DNA from: Candidatus Sulfotelmatobacter sp.
GTDB lineage: Bacteria > Acidobacteriota > Terriglobia > Terriglobales > Acidobacteriaceae
Assembly: GCA_017883385.1 (NCBI GenBank)
Contig: JADGNQ010000004.1
Span: 1 to 64,000 of the forward strand
DNA length: 64,000 nt
Direction: 5' to 3'
Under the pieces are notes generated by a model. That model did no database searches and was not told where the DNA came from. It saw only the letters and a list, made by a program, of their open reading frames with translations. Below are positions 37,725 to 45,122 of the stretch, piece by piece (the first letter of the stretch is position 1; every line of letters starts with the position of its first letter). Position numbers and translations under genes: made by a program.

Positions 37725-38391
37725 GAGCTTTATCTCTCCTTATACTTTATGATGGTGGCCTTCCGCCTTCGTCCTTTCGCCACAGGAGGGTGACCAGAAA
37801 CCCCATAGTTCGGCCAAGTCACTGATTCCGAGTGGGTTGTAAAGGAGTTAGCGTTAAACTCACTTTGAATAGATGCGTGACAGGTCACCGAAGATGCTCA
37901 ATTTTCTGGGCTTGGCTCCGTGGGCGCAGGCAACTCAGACAGCGGCCCAGAAGTTTCCGGATGTACCTGGAACTCGCTAATGTAGCTGCAAGGGGAGAAG
38001 AGGTCAAGTGTTTATTTGTCAACGAAGGGCAATTCCGAGTTGCGGGATTCCTTTTCGATACCCCCACCCCCCCTCCCCCGAGTCTATTGGAATCATCGGG
38101 TTAGCGAGAAGTTGTGGAAAAATCCAAGAGCAAGAACAAGTAGGGGCAAGATATTCTATTCAAAGGAGTTAGAGGTCTATTCCTGTTATCATTAGTTTTC
38201 CTCAGAATTCAGAATTGACGATGCCCCAGGGCTTAAAGCCCGGGTCTCTATTGACTCTGAGCGGCACGGCTGAAGCCAGACCCTTCCCAAAACCGTTCAC
38301 GAGGGAGCTCCTCACAATTTCAACGACCTTGCGAAGCGATAGGCTCATCTTTTTCCAAGCTCGGCAGAAGTAGGCATCCGCCCGACCTGCG
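37725..38391. other. Gene-free stretch with a REP-like element
   Basis: I see no coding frame with protein-like composition here. A C-rich run (CCCCCACCCCCCCTCCCCC) lies at about 38058-38079 and a REP-like element at 38224-38288. The remainder shows nothing recognisable. Confidence 0.5.
38224..38288 (+). repeat. REP-like element (GGGCTTAAAGCCC...CGGCACGGCTGAAGCC)
   Basis: It has the same two-part layout as the insertion inside the S9A gene at 4509-4575: GGGCTTAAAGCCC, a spacer containing GACTCTG, then GGCACGGCTGAAGCC and CCCTTCCC. The second stem is decayed (GCCAGACCC in place of GCCGTGCCC). Confidence 0.7.
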
Positions 38392-39162
38392 CTAGCTCAC
38401 CGACTTCTTCTCGAACTGGTGCAAGCCGACGACCAGCAGGAGGACGTCGAAGAAAACCAGCGCGATGAGTACGGCTGTGACTGCCAAATGTGGGGACTGT
38501 GGAACCAGAGTGGCGCGGAGTCCTTCGCTGGCATACACGAGCGGGTTGATGAGAACAAGTTTTTGCAGGATGGGGAACGTCTTCAGGGCGCTCCAGGGAT
38601 AGTACGTGCACCCGAAGAAGATCATGGGGGTCATTACCATGCTGAACATCAGCCCAATATGCTGCTGATTGATACTGCATCCCAACGCCAAGCCTCCGCA
38701 GGCGGAAAAACCTGCTACCAGCACGATGATCAGAGCGAAGGTCAACGGCGAGCGGATACTGATCTCAACTCCGGGTCGAAGCACGAGCCAAGCGAGCGGG
38801 ATTACCGCTAGTCCGGCCACCAGCGCTTGCAGCATTCCGGCGATGATTTTCTCGATTGCGATCCAGCCGACGCTGATGGGAGCGAGCAGGCGGTCTTCGA
38901 TTTCGCGGGTCCATTGAAACTCGGCGATGAGCGGCATGGCCACGGCCCAGATTCCGGTGAAGGTCATGCTGATCGCGATGATGCCGGGGAGCAGGAGGCT
39001 CTTGTACGCGGCGGGCATATAGCCGCTGCCCACCATGACCCGGCCGAAAATGAAAACGAAGAGCAATGGCTGCAGGAAGGTCTGCAGGAAGAGTTGAATC
39101 GCGTTACGCCGCGCTACGTGGGCGTCGCGTGCCAGCATCGCGCCAAAGGTCTTCCAGTTCAA
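38392..39162 (-). CDS. ABC-2 type transporter permease
   Basis: 256 residues with six predicted membrane helices: PLLFVFIFGRVM, LLLPGIIAISMTFTGIWAV, ALVAGLAVIPLAWLVL, LTFALIIVLVAGFSACGGLAL, HIGLMFSMVMTPMIFFG and LAVTAVLIALVFFDVLLLVVG. Family features include the segment TREIEDRLLAPIS and the terminal NPLVYASEGLR motif of ABC-2/DrrB-NodJ-type permeases. It forms an exporter with the ATPase encoded by the preceding gene, which it overlaps by four bases (ATGA). The substrate is unknown; drugs, lipids or polysaccharides are typical. Confidence 0.9.
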   Translation of the reverse strand: MNWKTFGAMLARDAHVARRNAIQLFLQTFLQPLLFVFIFGRVMVGSGYMPAAYKSLLLPGIIAISMTFTGIWAVAMPLIAEFQWTREIEDRLLAPISVGWIAIEKIIAGMLQALVAGLAVIPLAWLVLRPGVEISIRSPLTFALIIVLVAGFSACGGLALGCSINQQHIGLMFSMVMTPMIFFGCTYYPWSALKTFPILQKLVLINPLVYASEGLRATLVPQSPHLAVTAVLIALVFFDVLLLVVGLHQFEKKSVS

Positions 39163-40175
39163 TCGCGCAGACTCCTTCCGGTGTGGTGCAGGAAGAGGTT
39201 TTCCAGACTGGGCTCGGAAATATGAACGTCCGACAATTCCGCGCCTGCATTCGCGGCCAAAGTTGCGATTTCCGGGATGAGGGAACCGCCGCGGTCGGCG
39301 TAGACGTCGGCGCCCGTGCTGTCGGCAGCGCGCACCTCGCGGACGCCGGCCAGCGCCTGCAAACGCTGAAGCAGATCGGCCGTCTGATTCCCGAAACGCA
39401 GGCGCAGCAGGTATCCGCCGGGGATCGATGCTTTCAAGTCCACGGGTGTGCCCTGTGCGATCACATGGCCATGGTCCACGATGGCGAGGCGCTGGCAGAG
39501 GGCGTCGGCCTCTTCCATGTTATGCGTGGTCAGCAGCACGGTTTTTCCCGCCTGGTGATATTCGCGAATGATCTCCCAGAGGAGGATTCGGGTTTGAGGG
39601 TCGAGCCCGGCGCTGGGTTCGTCGAGAAACAGAACTTGCGGGTCGTGCATCATGGCACGGGCAATGGACAGGCGCTGCATCATGCCGCCGGAAAAGCCGC
39701 GCACCATCTGGTGGGCGCGCTCGGTCAGCTTGAATTTTTCGAGTAAGGCGTCGGCGCGGTCGTTTCTCTGCTTGGAGCCGATTCCGAAGTAGGCAGCGTG
39801 AAAGATGAGAATCTCGCGTGCGGTCAAGGAAAAATCCAGGTTGGGACGCTGGGGCACGACGCCGATCAGGCGCTTGACCTGGGCCTGCTCCTTCCATACG
39901 TCGTGGTCGCCGATCCAGGCTTGGCCGGACGTTGGCCGCACTCGCGTGGTCAGGACTCCGACCGTGGTGGACTTGCCTGCACCGTTGGGACCCAGAAGAC
40001 CGAAAATTTCTCCGGGAAGGATCTCGAGGGAGAGTCCGTCGAGGGCTGGAATTTGAGTCTTGGGCTGTTTCCCGCCTTTGGCATCGGCGCGCGCGATAAA
40101 GCCACCGGCCGCACCTGCGGGTGGAGAAGAGTTATAGACCTTGCGCAGGTCTTGAGTGCGAACGCCAACAGCCAT
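39159..40175 (-). CDS. ABC transporter ATP-binding protein (DrrA/CcmA type)
   Basis: 338 residues. It has Walker A GPNGAGKST, the Q-loop region VVPQRPNLDF, the signature FSGGMMQRLSIARAM, Walker B QVLFLDEPSAGLDPQ and the switch histidine in LLTTHNMEEAD. The C-terminal extension (about 235-338) matches the DrrA-type DUF4162 region. An unusual 20-residue insertion (AGGFIARADAKGGKQPKTQ) near the N-terminus precedes the LSLEILPGEIFGLLG strand. It drives the ABC-2 permease that follows in the same operon. Confidence 0.93.
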   Translation of the reverse strand: MAVGVRTQDLRKVYNSSPPAGAAGGFIARADAKGGKQPKTQIPALDGLSLEILPGEIFGLLGPNGAGKSTTVGVLTTRVRPTSGQAWIGDHDVWKEQAQVKRLIGVVPQRPNLDFSLTAREILIFHAAYFGIGSKQRNDRADALLEKFKLTERAHQMVRGFSGGMMQRLSIARAMMHDPQVLFLDEPSAGLDPQTRILLWEIIREYHQAGKTVLLTTHNMEEADALCQRLAIVDHGHVIAQGTPVDLKASIPGGYLLRLRFGNQTADLLQRLQALAGVREVRAADSTGADVYADRGGSLIPEIATLAANAGAELSDVHISEPSLENLFLHHTGRSLRD

Positions 40176-40376
40176 TCCCGGGAGTCCTCAATCAGCTAAA
40201 GAGTTCTAGGAGTATACCGTAACCGGGAGACGGCTTTCTTCGGACTATCGGTTTTGCTGCGAGCGAGAAAAAAGCATGAACCACGAAGGATCACGAAGGG
40301 GATTTTCCGTGCGGGGGCTCATCTTTTTTCGGCACAAAACAATGCTGGGAGACTGTCGATCTGGCCACAGCCGCTC

Positions 40377-40390
40377 GTGATTGAAATCAC
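40377..40390. promoter_or_regulatory. Crp/Fnr-like palindrome upstream of the CoA transferase
   Basis: GTGATT-GA-AATCAC is a perfect inverted repeat and fits GTGA-N6-TCAC spacing. It ends 65 bases before the ATG at 40456, close to where an activator would bind. Confidence 0.5.
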
Positions 40391-40455
40391 AGACCGGCAA
40401 AACGTGCGCCGATAACGTTAAGGGGAACTCTTTATACAGAATGTGAGGGCTATTC

Positions 40456-41997
40456 ATGGCTATTGCGTCCCCTACCAGCACGCGTGTGTTGAACCCCAGT
40501 TTAGAGCGGAAGATCATGAGCGCGGCCGAAGCGGCGGCCTTGATTCGGTCTGGCGATCAGATTGGAATGAGTGGGTTTACCGGGTCGGGCTATCCGAAGG
40601 CGGTGCCGATTGAGCTGGCGCACCGCATCGCAGATGCCCATTTCCACGGACAGAAGTTTCAGGTCAGCGTGTTCACGGGGGCCTCCACGGGGCCGGAACT
40701 CGACGGCGCTCTCGCCATGGCGGGAGGGATCCACCTGCGGCTTCCCTACCAGTCCGATCCGGAAACGCGTAAGCGGATCAACGCCGGCGAGATGGATTAC
40801 ATGGATATTCACTTGAGCCATGTGGCGCAGTTCGTGGAGTACGGGTTCCTGGGCAAGCTGGATGTGGCACTCATTGAAGTCACGGCGGTTCTGGAGGACG
40901 GGCGGGTCGTGCCAAGTTCGTCGATTGGCAATAACAAGACCTGGGTCGATCAGGCGGAGCGCATCATTCTCGAAGTCAACTCGTGGCAACCGGCTGCTCT
41001 CGAGGGCATGCATGACATTTACTACGGCCTAGAAGCGCCACCGAACCGCGGGCCGATTCCGCTGGTAAGTCCGGGGCAGCGCATTGGGACGCCATACCTC
41101 AAAGTTCCCATGGAGAAAGTTGTTGCGATCGTGGTCACGGATTCTCCGGATCGCAACAGCGCGTTCAAGGCGCCCGATGAGGCGTCGAAGCGGATCGCCG
41201 GGCACATTCTGGAATTTCTGAGTTGGGAAGTTAAGAAGGGGCGCATGCCGGAGAATCTGCTGCCGCTGCAATCCGGTGTGGGCAACATTGCGAATGCGGT
41301 GCTGTTTGGGCTGGAGGAAGGGCCCTTTGAAGGGCTGACATCCTACACGGAAGTGATTCAGGACGGGATGATTCGGCTGCTGAAGTCGGGCAAGGTGACG
41401 TCGGCGTCGGCGACCGCATTTTCGCTGAGCCCGGAGATGCTCAACGAGGTCAATGCCGATATGGCCAGCTATCAGAAACGAATTGTGCTGCGTCCGCAGG
41501 AGATTTCGAATCATCCGGAGATCATCCGGCGGCTGGGGGTGATCGCGATGAACGGGATGATCGAGGCCGATATTTACGGCAACGTCAACTCGACGCATGT
41601 GATGGGATCGCGCATTCAGAACGGGATTGGCGGGTCGGGAGACTTCGCGCGGAACGGATATCTGTCGATCTTCATGGCACCGTCGTCGGCGAAGAAAGGG
41701 ACCATTTCGACGATCGTGCCGATGGTGTCGCATGTGGACCACACGGAGCACGATGTGCAGGTGCTGGTCACGGAGAACGGGTTGGCTGACTTACGTGGAC
41801 TTTCGCCGAAGGAGCGGGCGAAGCTCGTAATTGAAAAGTGCGCCAGCGCGGAGTACAAGCCGTTGTTGCTGGACTATTTGGCGCGGGCGGAGCAGTTGTC
41901 GTACGGGAAGCATACGCCGCATTTGTTGACGGAATCGCTGAGCTGGCACAACCGGTATTTGCGAAGCGGGAATATGCGTCCTCGGGAAGAGAGCTAG
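40456..41997 (+). CDS. Acetyl-CoA hydrolase/succinate CoA-transferase family enzyme
   Basis: 513 residues, the length of class I CoA transferases of the Cat1/ScpC/AarC group. Features are GMSGFTGSGYPKAVP at the N-terminus, the catalytic glutamate E299 in TSYTEVIQDG that forms the CoA thioester, and the GIGGSGDFARN glycine loop. The enzyme moves CoA between acetate/propionate and succinate or hydrolyses acetyl-CoA; which of these cannot be settled from the sequence. A Crp/Fnr-like site upstream suggests control by carbon or oxygen supply. It is a single gene. Confidence 0.93.
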   Translation: MAIASPTSTRVLNPSLERKIMSAAEAAALIRSGDQIGMSGFTGSGYPKAVPIELAHRIADAHFHGQKFQVSVFTGASTGPELDGALAMAGGIHLRLPYQSDPETRKRINAGEMDYMDIHLSHVAQFVEYGFLGKLDVALIEVTAVLEDGRVVPSSSIGNNKTWVDQAERIILEVNSWQPAALEGMHDIYYGLEAPPNRGPIPLVSPGQRIGTPYLKVPMEKVVAIVVTDSPDRNSAFKAPDEASKRIAGHILEFLSWEVKKGRMPENLLPLQSGVGNIANAVLFGLEEGPFEGLTSYTEVIQDGMIRLLKSGKVTSASATAFSLSPEMLNEVNADMASYQKRIVLRPQEISNHPEIIRRLGVIAMNGMIEADIYGNVNSTHVMGSRIQNGIGGSGDFARNGYLSIFMAPSSAKKGTISTIVPMVSHVDHTEHDVQVLVTENGLADLRGLSPKERAKLVIEKCASAEYKPLLLDYLARAEQLSYGKHTPHLLTESLSWHNRYLRSGNMRPREES

Positions 41998-42028
41998 GTT
42001 CCTCGGCAGGTGGGAGAGTGTGCGGGAG

Positions 42029-42119
42029 AACCAGTGCCGTCCCTGCGGGACTCGTTCGCCTCTCCCGACGGCACCCCGGACTTACGTCCGGGGCTAATGA
42101 ATGCCGCCGCTTCGCGGCT
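42029..42119 (+). repeat. Composite hairpin repeat, uninterrupted CCCCGGACTTAC form
   Basis: A CGTCCC-TGC-GGGACTCG hairpin comes first, then CCCCGGAC-TTAC-GTCCGGGG with CTAATGAAT, and GCCGC-CGCTTC-GCGGC at the end. This is the intact version of the elements that carry a 26-bp insert at 6768, 25647 and 26839. Confidence 0.7.
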
Positions 42120-42169
42120 AAACTTCGGCAGTTTCGTGCCACCGCTCGCCGAGACACTGCGTCTCGGGC

Positions 42170-42670
42170 CTAGTCGTCGGCATGATGGCGGTGGCCGGCT
42201 TGGCCTTCGGCTTTTTCTCCCGGTTCTTTGAGCCAGCCCTTGATGGCGCGCTCGCTGAGCTTCAGTTCTACGACTGTGGCCTCTGAGGATTCCACGTTGA
42301 CGATCATCATGCGCAGCTTACCTCCCGCGGGGCTGGCGTAGATCAGAGTGGTCTCGTCGTCGCCCTTCACCGCATTTTTGGAGCGCACGCGAACAAAGGG
42401 ATACCAGCCGGGGCCGAGAGAATTCTCGACGACGCGGGTTACATCGTCGGCCTCGGCGGGGCCGTTGAAGTTTTCGAAGACCGCGAGTTTCAGGCCACTG
42501 ACGCCTTCGGGGCGGACAAACCACATGGCAAAACCCAACAACGGAATATGCATGTGGCGGACTCCGTAGTGGCCTTCGATGGCGTGCACTACTCCGCGGA
42601 ACTCGTTGTCGCCGGCGAAGGCCAGGGTTGTGGCACAGAGAACCAGAAGAAATATGCGGAGCGATTTCAT
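42170..42670 (-). CDS. Secreted protein of unknown function, last gene of an ECF operon
   Basis: 166 residues with a signal peptide (MKSLRIFLLVLCATTLAFA). A beta-rich middle (GLKLAVFENFNGPAEADDVTR, WYPFVRVRSKN, ETTLIYASPAGGKLRMMIVN) resembles the DUF4252-like protein encoded just upstream, so the two are likely distant relatives. The C-terminus is His-rich (GHRHHADD). It overlaps the preceding gene by four bases (ATGA). The function is unknown; it is probably a periplasmic output or sensor of the sigma module. Confidence 0.7.
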   Translation of the reverse strand: MKSLRIFLLVLCATTLAFAGDNEFRGVVHAIEGHYGVRHMHIPLLGFAMWFVRPEGVSGLKLAVFENFNGPAEADDVTRVVENSLGPGWYPFVRVRSKNAVKGDDETTLIYASPAGGKLRMMIVNVESSEATVVELKLSERAIKGWLKEPGEKAEGQAGHRHHADD

Positions 42671-43254
42671 TTGTGTTCTCCTTTATCGGCCTTGACCACG
42701 GGCTTCGACGATGCCTTGGTATTCAGTTTCGGGATGCCGAACTCGCCGCCCAGGTCGGCGAGTTGATCGACCTCGAGGGGGCCGACGATATTGACGAAGG
42801 TGAGTTCCTTGGGCTCGGCGGAAATGACGACGATGCCGGCCATCTTGTCGTTTTCGAGTTTGAAGAAGACGTCGACATTATCGCCGTCGCGCTCGCTGCG
42901 GACACCCACCACTCTGGACCATCCGGGAGAACGAAACTGGGAACGCAAGGCTTCGACTTCCGCGGCGGAGTAGGCTCCCTCTTTGTCGAACTCGAAGCTG
43001 CGGACGTAGATGCCCTTCAGATTGGCGACCAGCTTGGCGGCCTTTTGCTCCTCAGGATCGTCGGCCGAGAGGAACTTGCTGGCCCAGCGGAGCATGGGGC
43101 CGTCCATGGTGACTTCGACCGTCTCCTTGGCCTTGGCGGAGAGTTTCTCGACATCGGGGGGAATCTTGAAGTCCTGGGCGTGCGCCAGCGCTGAGGACGC
43201 CAGCAGCAGCGCGAGCCAGAGCATCGTCTTTCTTCTAGTGATTGTTCTTGTCAT
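42667..43254 (-). CDS. DUF4252-like secreted protein
   Basis: About 195 residues from ATG 43254 (AAGGAG upstream; the frame extends to 43296 but overlaps the preceding gene). The signal peptide is TMLWLALLLASSALAHAQ. Then follow KAKETVEVTMDGPMLRWASK, LKGIYVRSFEFDKEGAYS and RVVGVRSERDGDNVDVFFKL, the pattern of the DUF4252 family. In acidobacteria and Bacteroidetes such proteins sit in operons with an ECF sigma factor and an anti-sigma-like protein, as here. The role is unknown. Confidence 0.75.
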   Translation of the reverse strand: MTRTITRRKTMLWLALLLASSALAHAQDFKIPPDVEKLSAKAKETVEVTMDGPMLRWASKFLSADDPEEQKAAKLVANLKGIYVRSFEFDKEGAYSAAEVEALRSQFRSPGWSRVVGVRSERDGDNVDVFFKLENDKMAGIVVISAEPKELTFVNIVGPLEVDQLADLGGEFGIPKLNTKASSKPVVKADKGEHK

Positions 43255-43258
43255 GGGC

Positions 43259-43678
43259 TTACTCCTTGACCTGTCGGTTTCTGGTCTGGTTTGCATTCAT
43301 CTCATTAACCTTCGCTCTCGCTAGTTGCAGCTTGCTGCCGGCGACGCGAAGAGCCAACATCAGGCGCTGCTTAGCGGCTTCTCCCTCGGCGCGCTCGCGG
43401 CGCACGTTGTAGACGTGGACTCCAAGAATCATGGCGGTCGCGAATGCGGCCAGGGCCGCCCAGCGCACGATCGGCTGAGTGAGGAATGTGAGCCAGGAAT
43501 CGCGGTGGACTGGTTTCTGAGGCGAATCCTGCTGGGCAACGCGGGCCAGGACGCGGGCGGCAAAGCCGTCAGGGGCTTCCTGGCGGCGGAGCGCATTTTT
43601 CAGGGCGTCATCCATGCCCTTTACGTCCTTGTTCATATCCATATCCATACGGGTCATATCGTTATCCATGCGGGTCAT
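43259..43678 (-). CDS. Membrane protein in anti-sigma position
   Basis: 139 residues, no zinc-finger motif. One membrane helix (IVRWAALAAFATAMILGVHVY) lies at about 70-90, with a cytoplasmic helical N-terminus (DDALKNALRRQEAPDGFAAR) and a charged C-terminus outside. The FAARVLARV segment before a single helix is common in anti-sigma factors linked to ECF genes. The first 18 residues, MTRMDNDMTRMDMDMNKD, are encoded by a short tandem duplication, and several ATGs could serve as start. It overlaps the sigma gene by ATGA. An anti-sigma role is inferred from position. Confidence 0.65.
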   Translation of the reverse strand: MTRMDNDMTRMDMDMNKDVKGMDDALKNALRRQEAPDGFAARVLARVAQQDSPQKPVHRDSWLTFLTQPIVRWAALAAFATAMILGVHVYNVRRERAEGEAAKQRLMLALRVAGSKLQLARAKVNEMNANQTRNRQVKE

Positions 43679-44223
43679 ATCGTTACTTCTCCGATGGCTC
43701 GGGTCACCTTTTCGCGGAGCATGGCCAGCGAGCGCTGCAGGTGGCTCTTGACCGTGGCTAGCGGCATGGCCAAGACGTCGGCAATGTCTTCGGCACGCAT
43801 GTCTTCCTGATAGCGCAGGATCACGACCAGGCGGGGTTTTTCGGGGAGCGAGGCGACCAGCTGTTGCAGCCTTCTTTCCAGGAGCGGATCTGAGGAGTGG
43901 CTTGGCGCGACCGGTTCCGGCGCGTCGTCGAGGCTCACTTGCGGGGGCTTGCGGCGGCGCTTGTAGTCGATGCAGCGGTGAGCGGTCACTTTGCGTAGCC
44001 AGAACTTCATGTGGTCCTCAGACTTCAGGGTAGACAGATTCGCGTGGAGCTGGAGGAAAACGTCCTGAGCGAGTTCCTCGGCGGCGGAGCGATCGGCCAG
44101 AAAGTGCAGGGCAATGCTGAAAACTGCGGACTGGTGGCGGCGCACGATCTCCGCGAAGTCGCTGTCGGCGATGTCGTTCTCGGATATTTCCGCGGATTGC
44201 TCCGCGGGGATGCGCTCGGCCAT
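43675..44223 (-). CDS. ECF-type RNA polymerase sigma factor
   Basis: About 182 residues from ATG 44223 (a GTG two codons earlier is possible). Region 2 reads DFAEIVRRHQSAVFSIALHF, ADRSAAEELAQDVFLQLHAN and FWLRKVTAHRCIDYKRRR. Region 4 reads LVASLPEKPRLVVILRYQED with the helix-turn-helix MRAEDIADVLAMPLATVKSHLQRSLAMLREK. It directs polymerase to stress-type promoters. It heads a four-gene operon (sigma, membrane anti-sigma candidate, two secreted proteins) with ATGA overlaps at two of the three junctions. Confidence 0.92.
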   Translation of the reverse strand: MAERIPAEQSAEISENDIADSDFAEIVRRHQSAVFSIALHFLADRSAAEELAQDVFLQLHANLSTLKSEDHMKFWLRKVTAHRCIDYKRRRKPPQVSLDDAPEPVAPSHSSDPLLERRLQQLVASLPEKPRLVVILRYQEDMRAEDIADVLAMPLATVKSHLQRSLAMLREKVTRAIGEVTI

Positions 44224-44316
44224 GGGCACGGTCTCTGGCTGCCTTGCTCTTACTGCCTCACTTTACATATACGTGGGGGAGGGGGCTGGGGGATGCAGAA
44301 TCTTCGGATTGGCACG

Positions 44317-44361
44317 GTCGAGCTGCGCTCGACGGACAGCCGAAGGCGGCTGTCCCCACAT
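44317..44361 (+). repeat. Two-hairpin repeat, copy C
   Basis: GTCGAG-CTGCG-CTCGAC is followed by GGACAGCCG-AAGG-CGGCTGTCC and CCACAT. It lies between the divergent sigma gene and the secreted protein at 44486. Confidence 0.75.
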
Positions 44362-44485
44362 TCCTTATTTTTTGGGCCAAATGATTTCTGATGGCAAAAA
44401 CCTAGGCGAGCGCCGGGCTGGCCGTGCTAAAGTAGTGATCCCTTCCCCCCGTAGGGCCTCACTGACATTTTAAGGAGAACAAGCT

Positions 44486-45103
44486 ATGAAATCGATTGCT
44501 GGAAGAGTTGGGGTTCTTGGCCTTGGTCTGCTGCTTGCCTTGCCAGCGTTGGCGACCATTCCTGTGCGCGGATCTTCGCGCAATGGCGAAAACAGTTCTG
44601 CGCAATTCTGGGCGTTGTTTGGTCCGACCCAAGCGGCAACTATCAGTAAGGGCACGACGAAGGTCACCTACAAACTGCAGGTCGTCTGCCCAAGCCAGCA
44701 AGTGACCAATGCGTCGAATCCCACCGACGAATTCGACAATGGCGCCTGTGATGACGGCTCGTATCTGTTCATCTTCCAGCTAAAATCGACCGCGACCAAT
44801 GTCACCGTACAACTTTCTGGTATCTCAGGCTTTGTCCCGGATGCGACTTCGCCGAACTACGGAGTAATGCTGTGCGATAACTCGCAGAACACGCTGGAAC
44901 TGTGCACCACGGGGGCCGAGGCGGATTTGCCGGCTATCACATTCAGTACGAACGCCACAAACTCCACAGCAACGTTTGTGATTCCGAGCTTCCCCAATTT
45001 TGCGAATGGAAAGAACCACCAGGGACAGGGGCTCACGCTGTTTATTCTGACGCAGCAAGCCGTACCCCATTCCATCTGGCTGCCGCACATTTCGCTGCAA
45101 TAG
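44486..45103 (+). CDS. Secreted protein of unknown function
   Basis: 205 residues with TTTTAAGGAGA upstream and a signal peptide (MKSIAGRVGVLGLGLLLALPALA). The mature part is beta-rich with few charges (KVTYKLQVVCPSQQV, GSYLFIFQLKSTATNVTVQL, NATNSTATFVIPSFPNF) and has two cysteine pairs. It could be an Ig-like or PEP-like surface domain, but I do not recognise a family. It converges with the Ser/Thr kinase gene, with only 19 bases between the stops. Confidence 0.6.
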   Translation: MKSIAGRVGVLGLGLLLALPALATIPVRGSSRNGENSSAQFWALFGPTQAATISKGTTKVTYKLQVVCPSQQVTNASNPTDEFDNGACDDGSYLFIFQLKSTATNVTVQLSGISGFVPDATSPNYGVMLCDNSQNTLELCTTGAEADLPAITFSTNATNSTATFVIPSFPNFANGKNHQGQGLTLFILTQQAVPHSIWLPHISLQ

Positions 45104-45122
45104 CCCCGCGTCAATTCGCACC

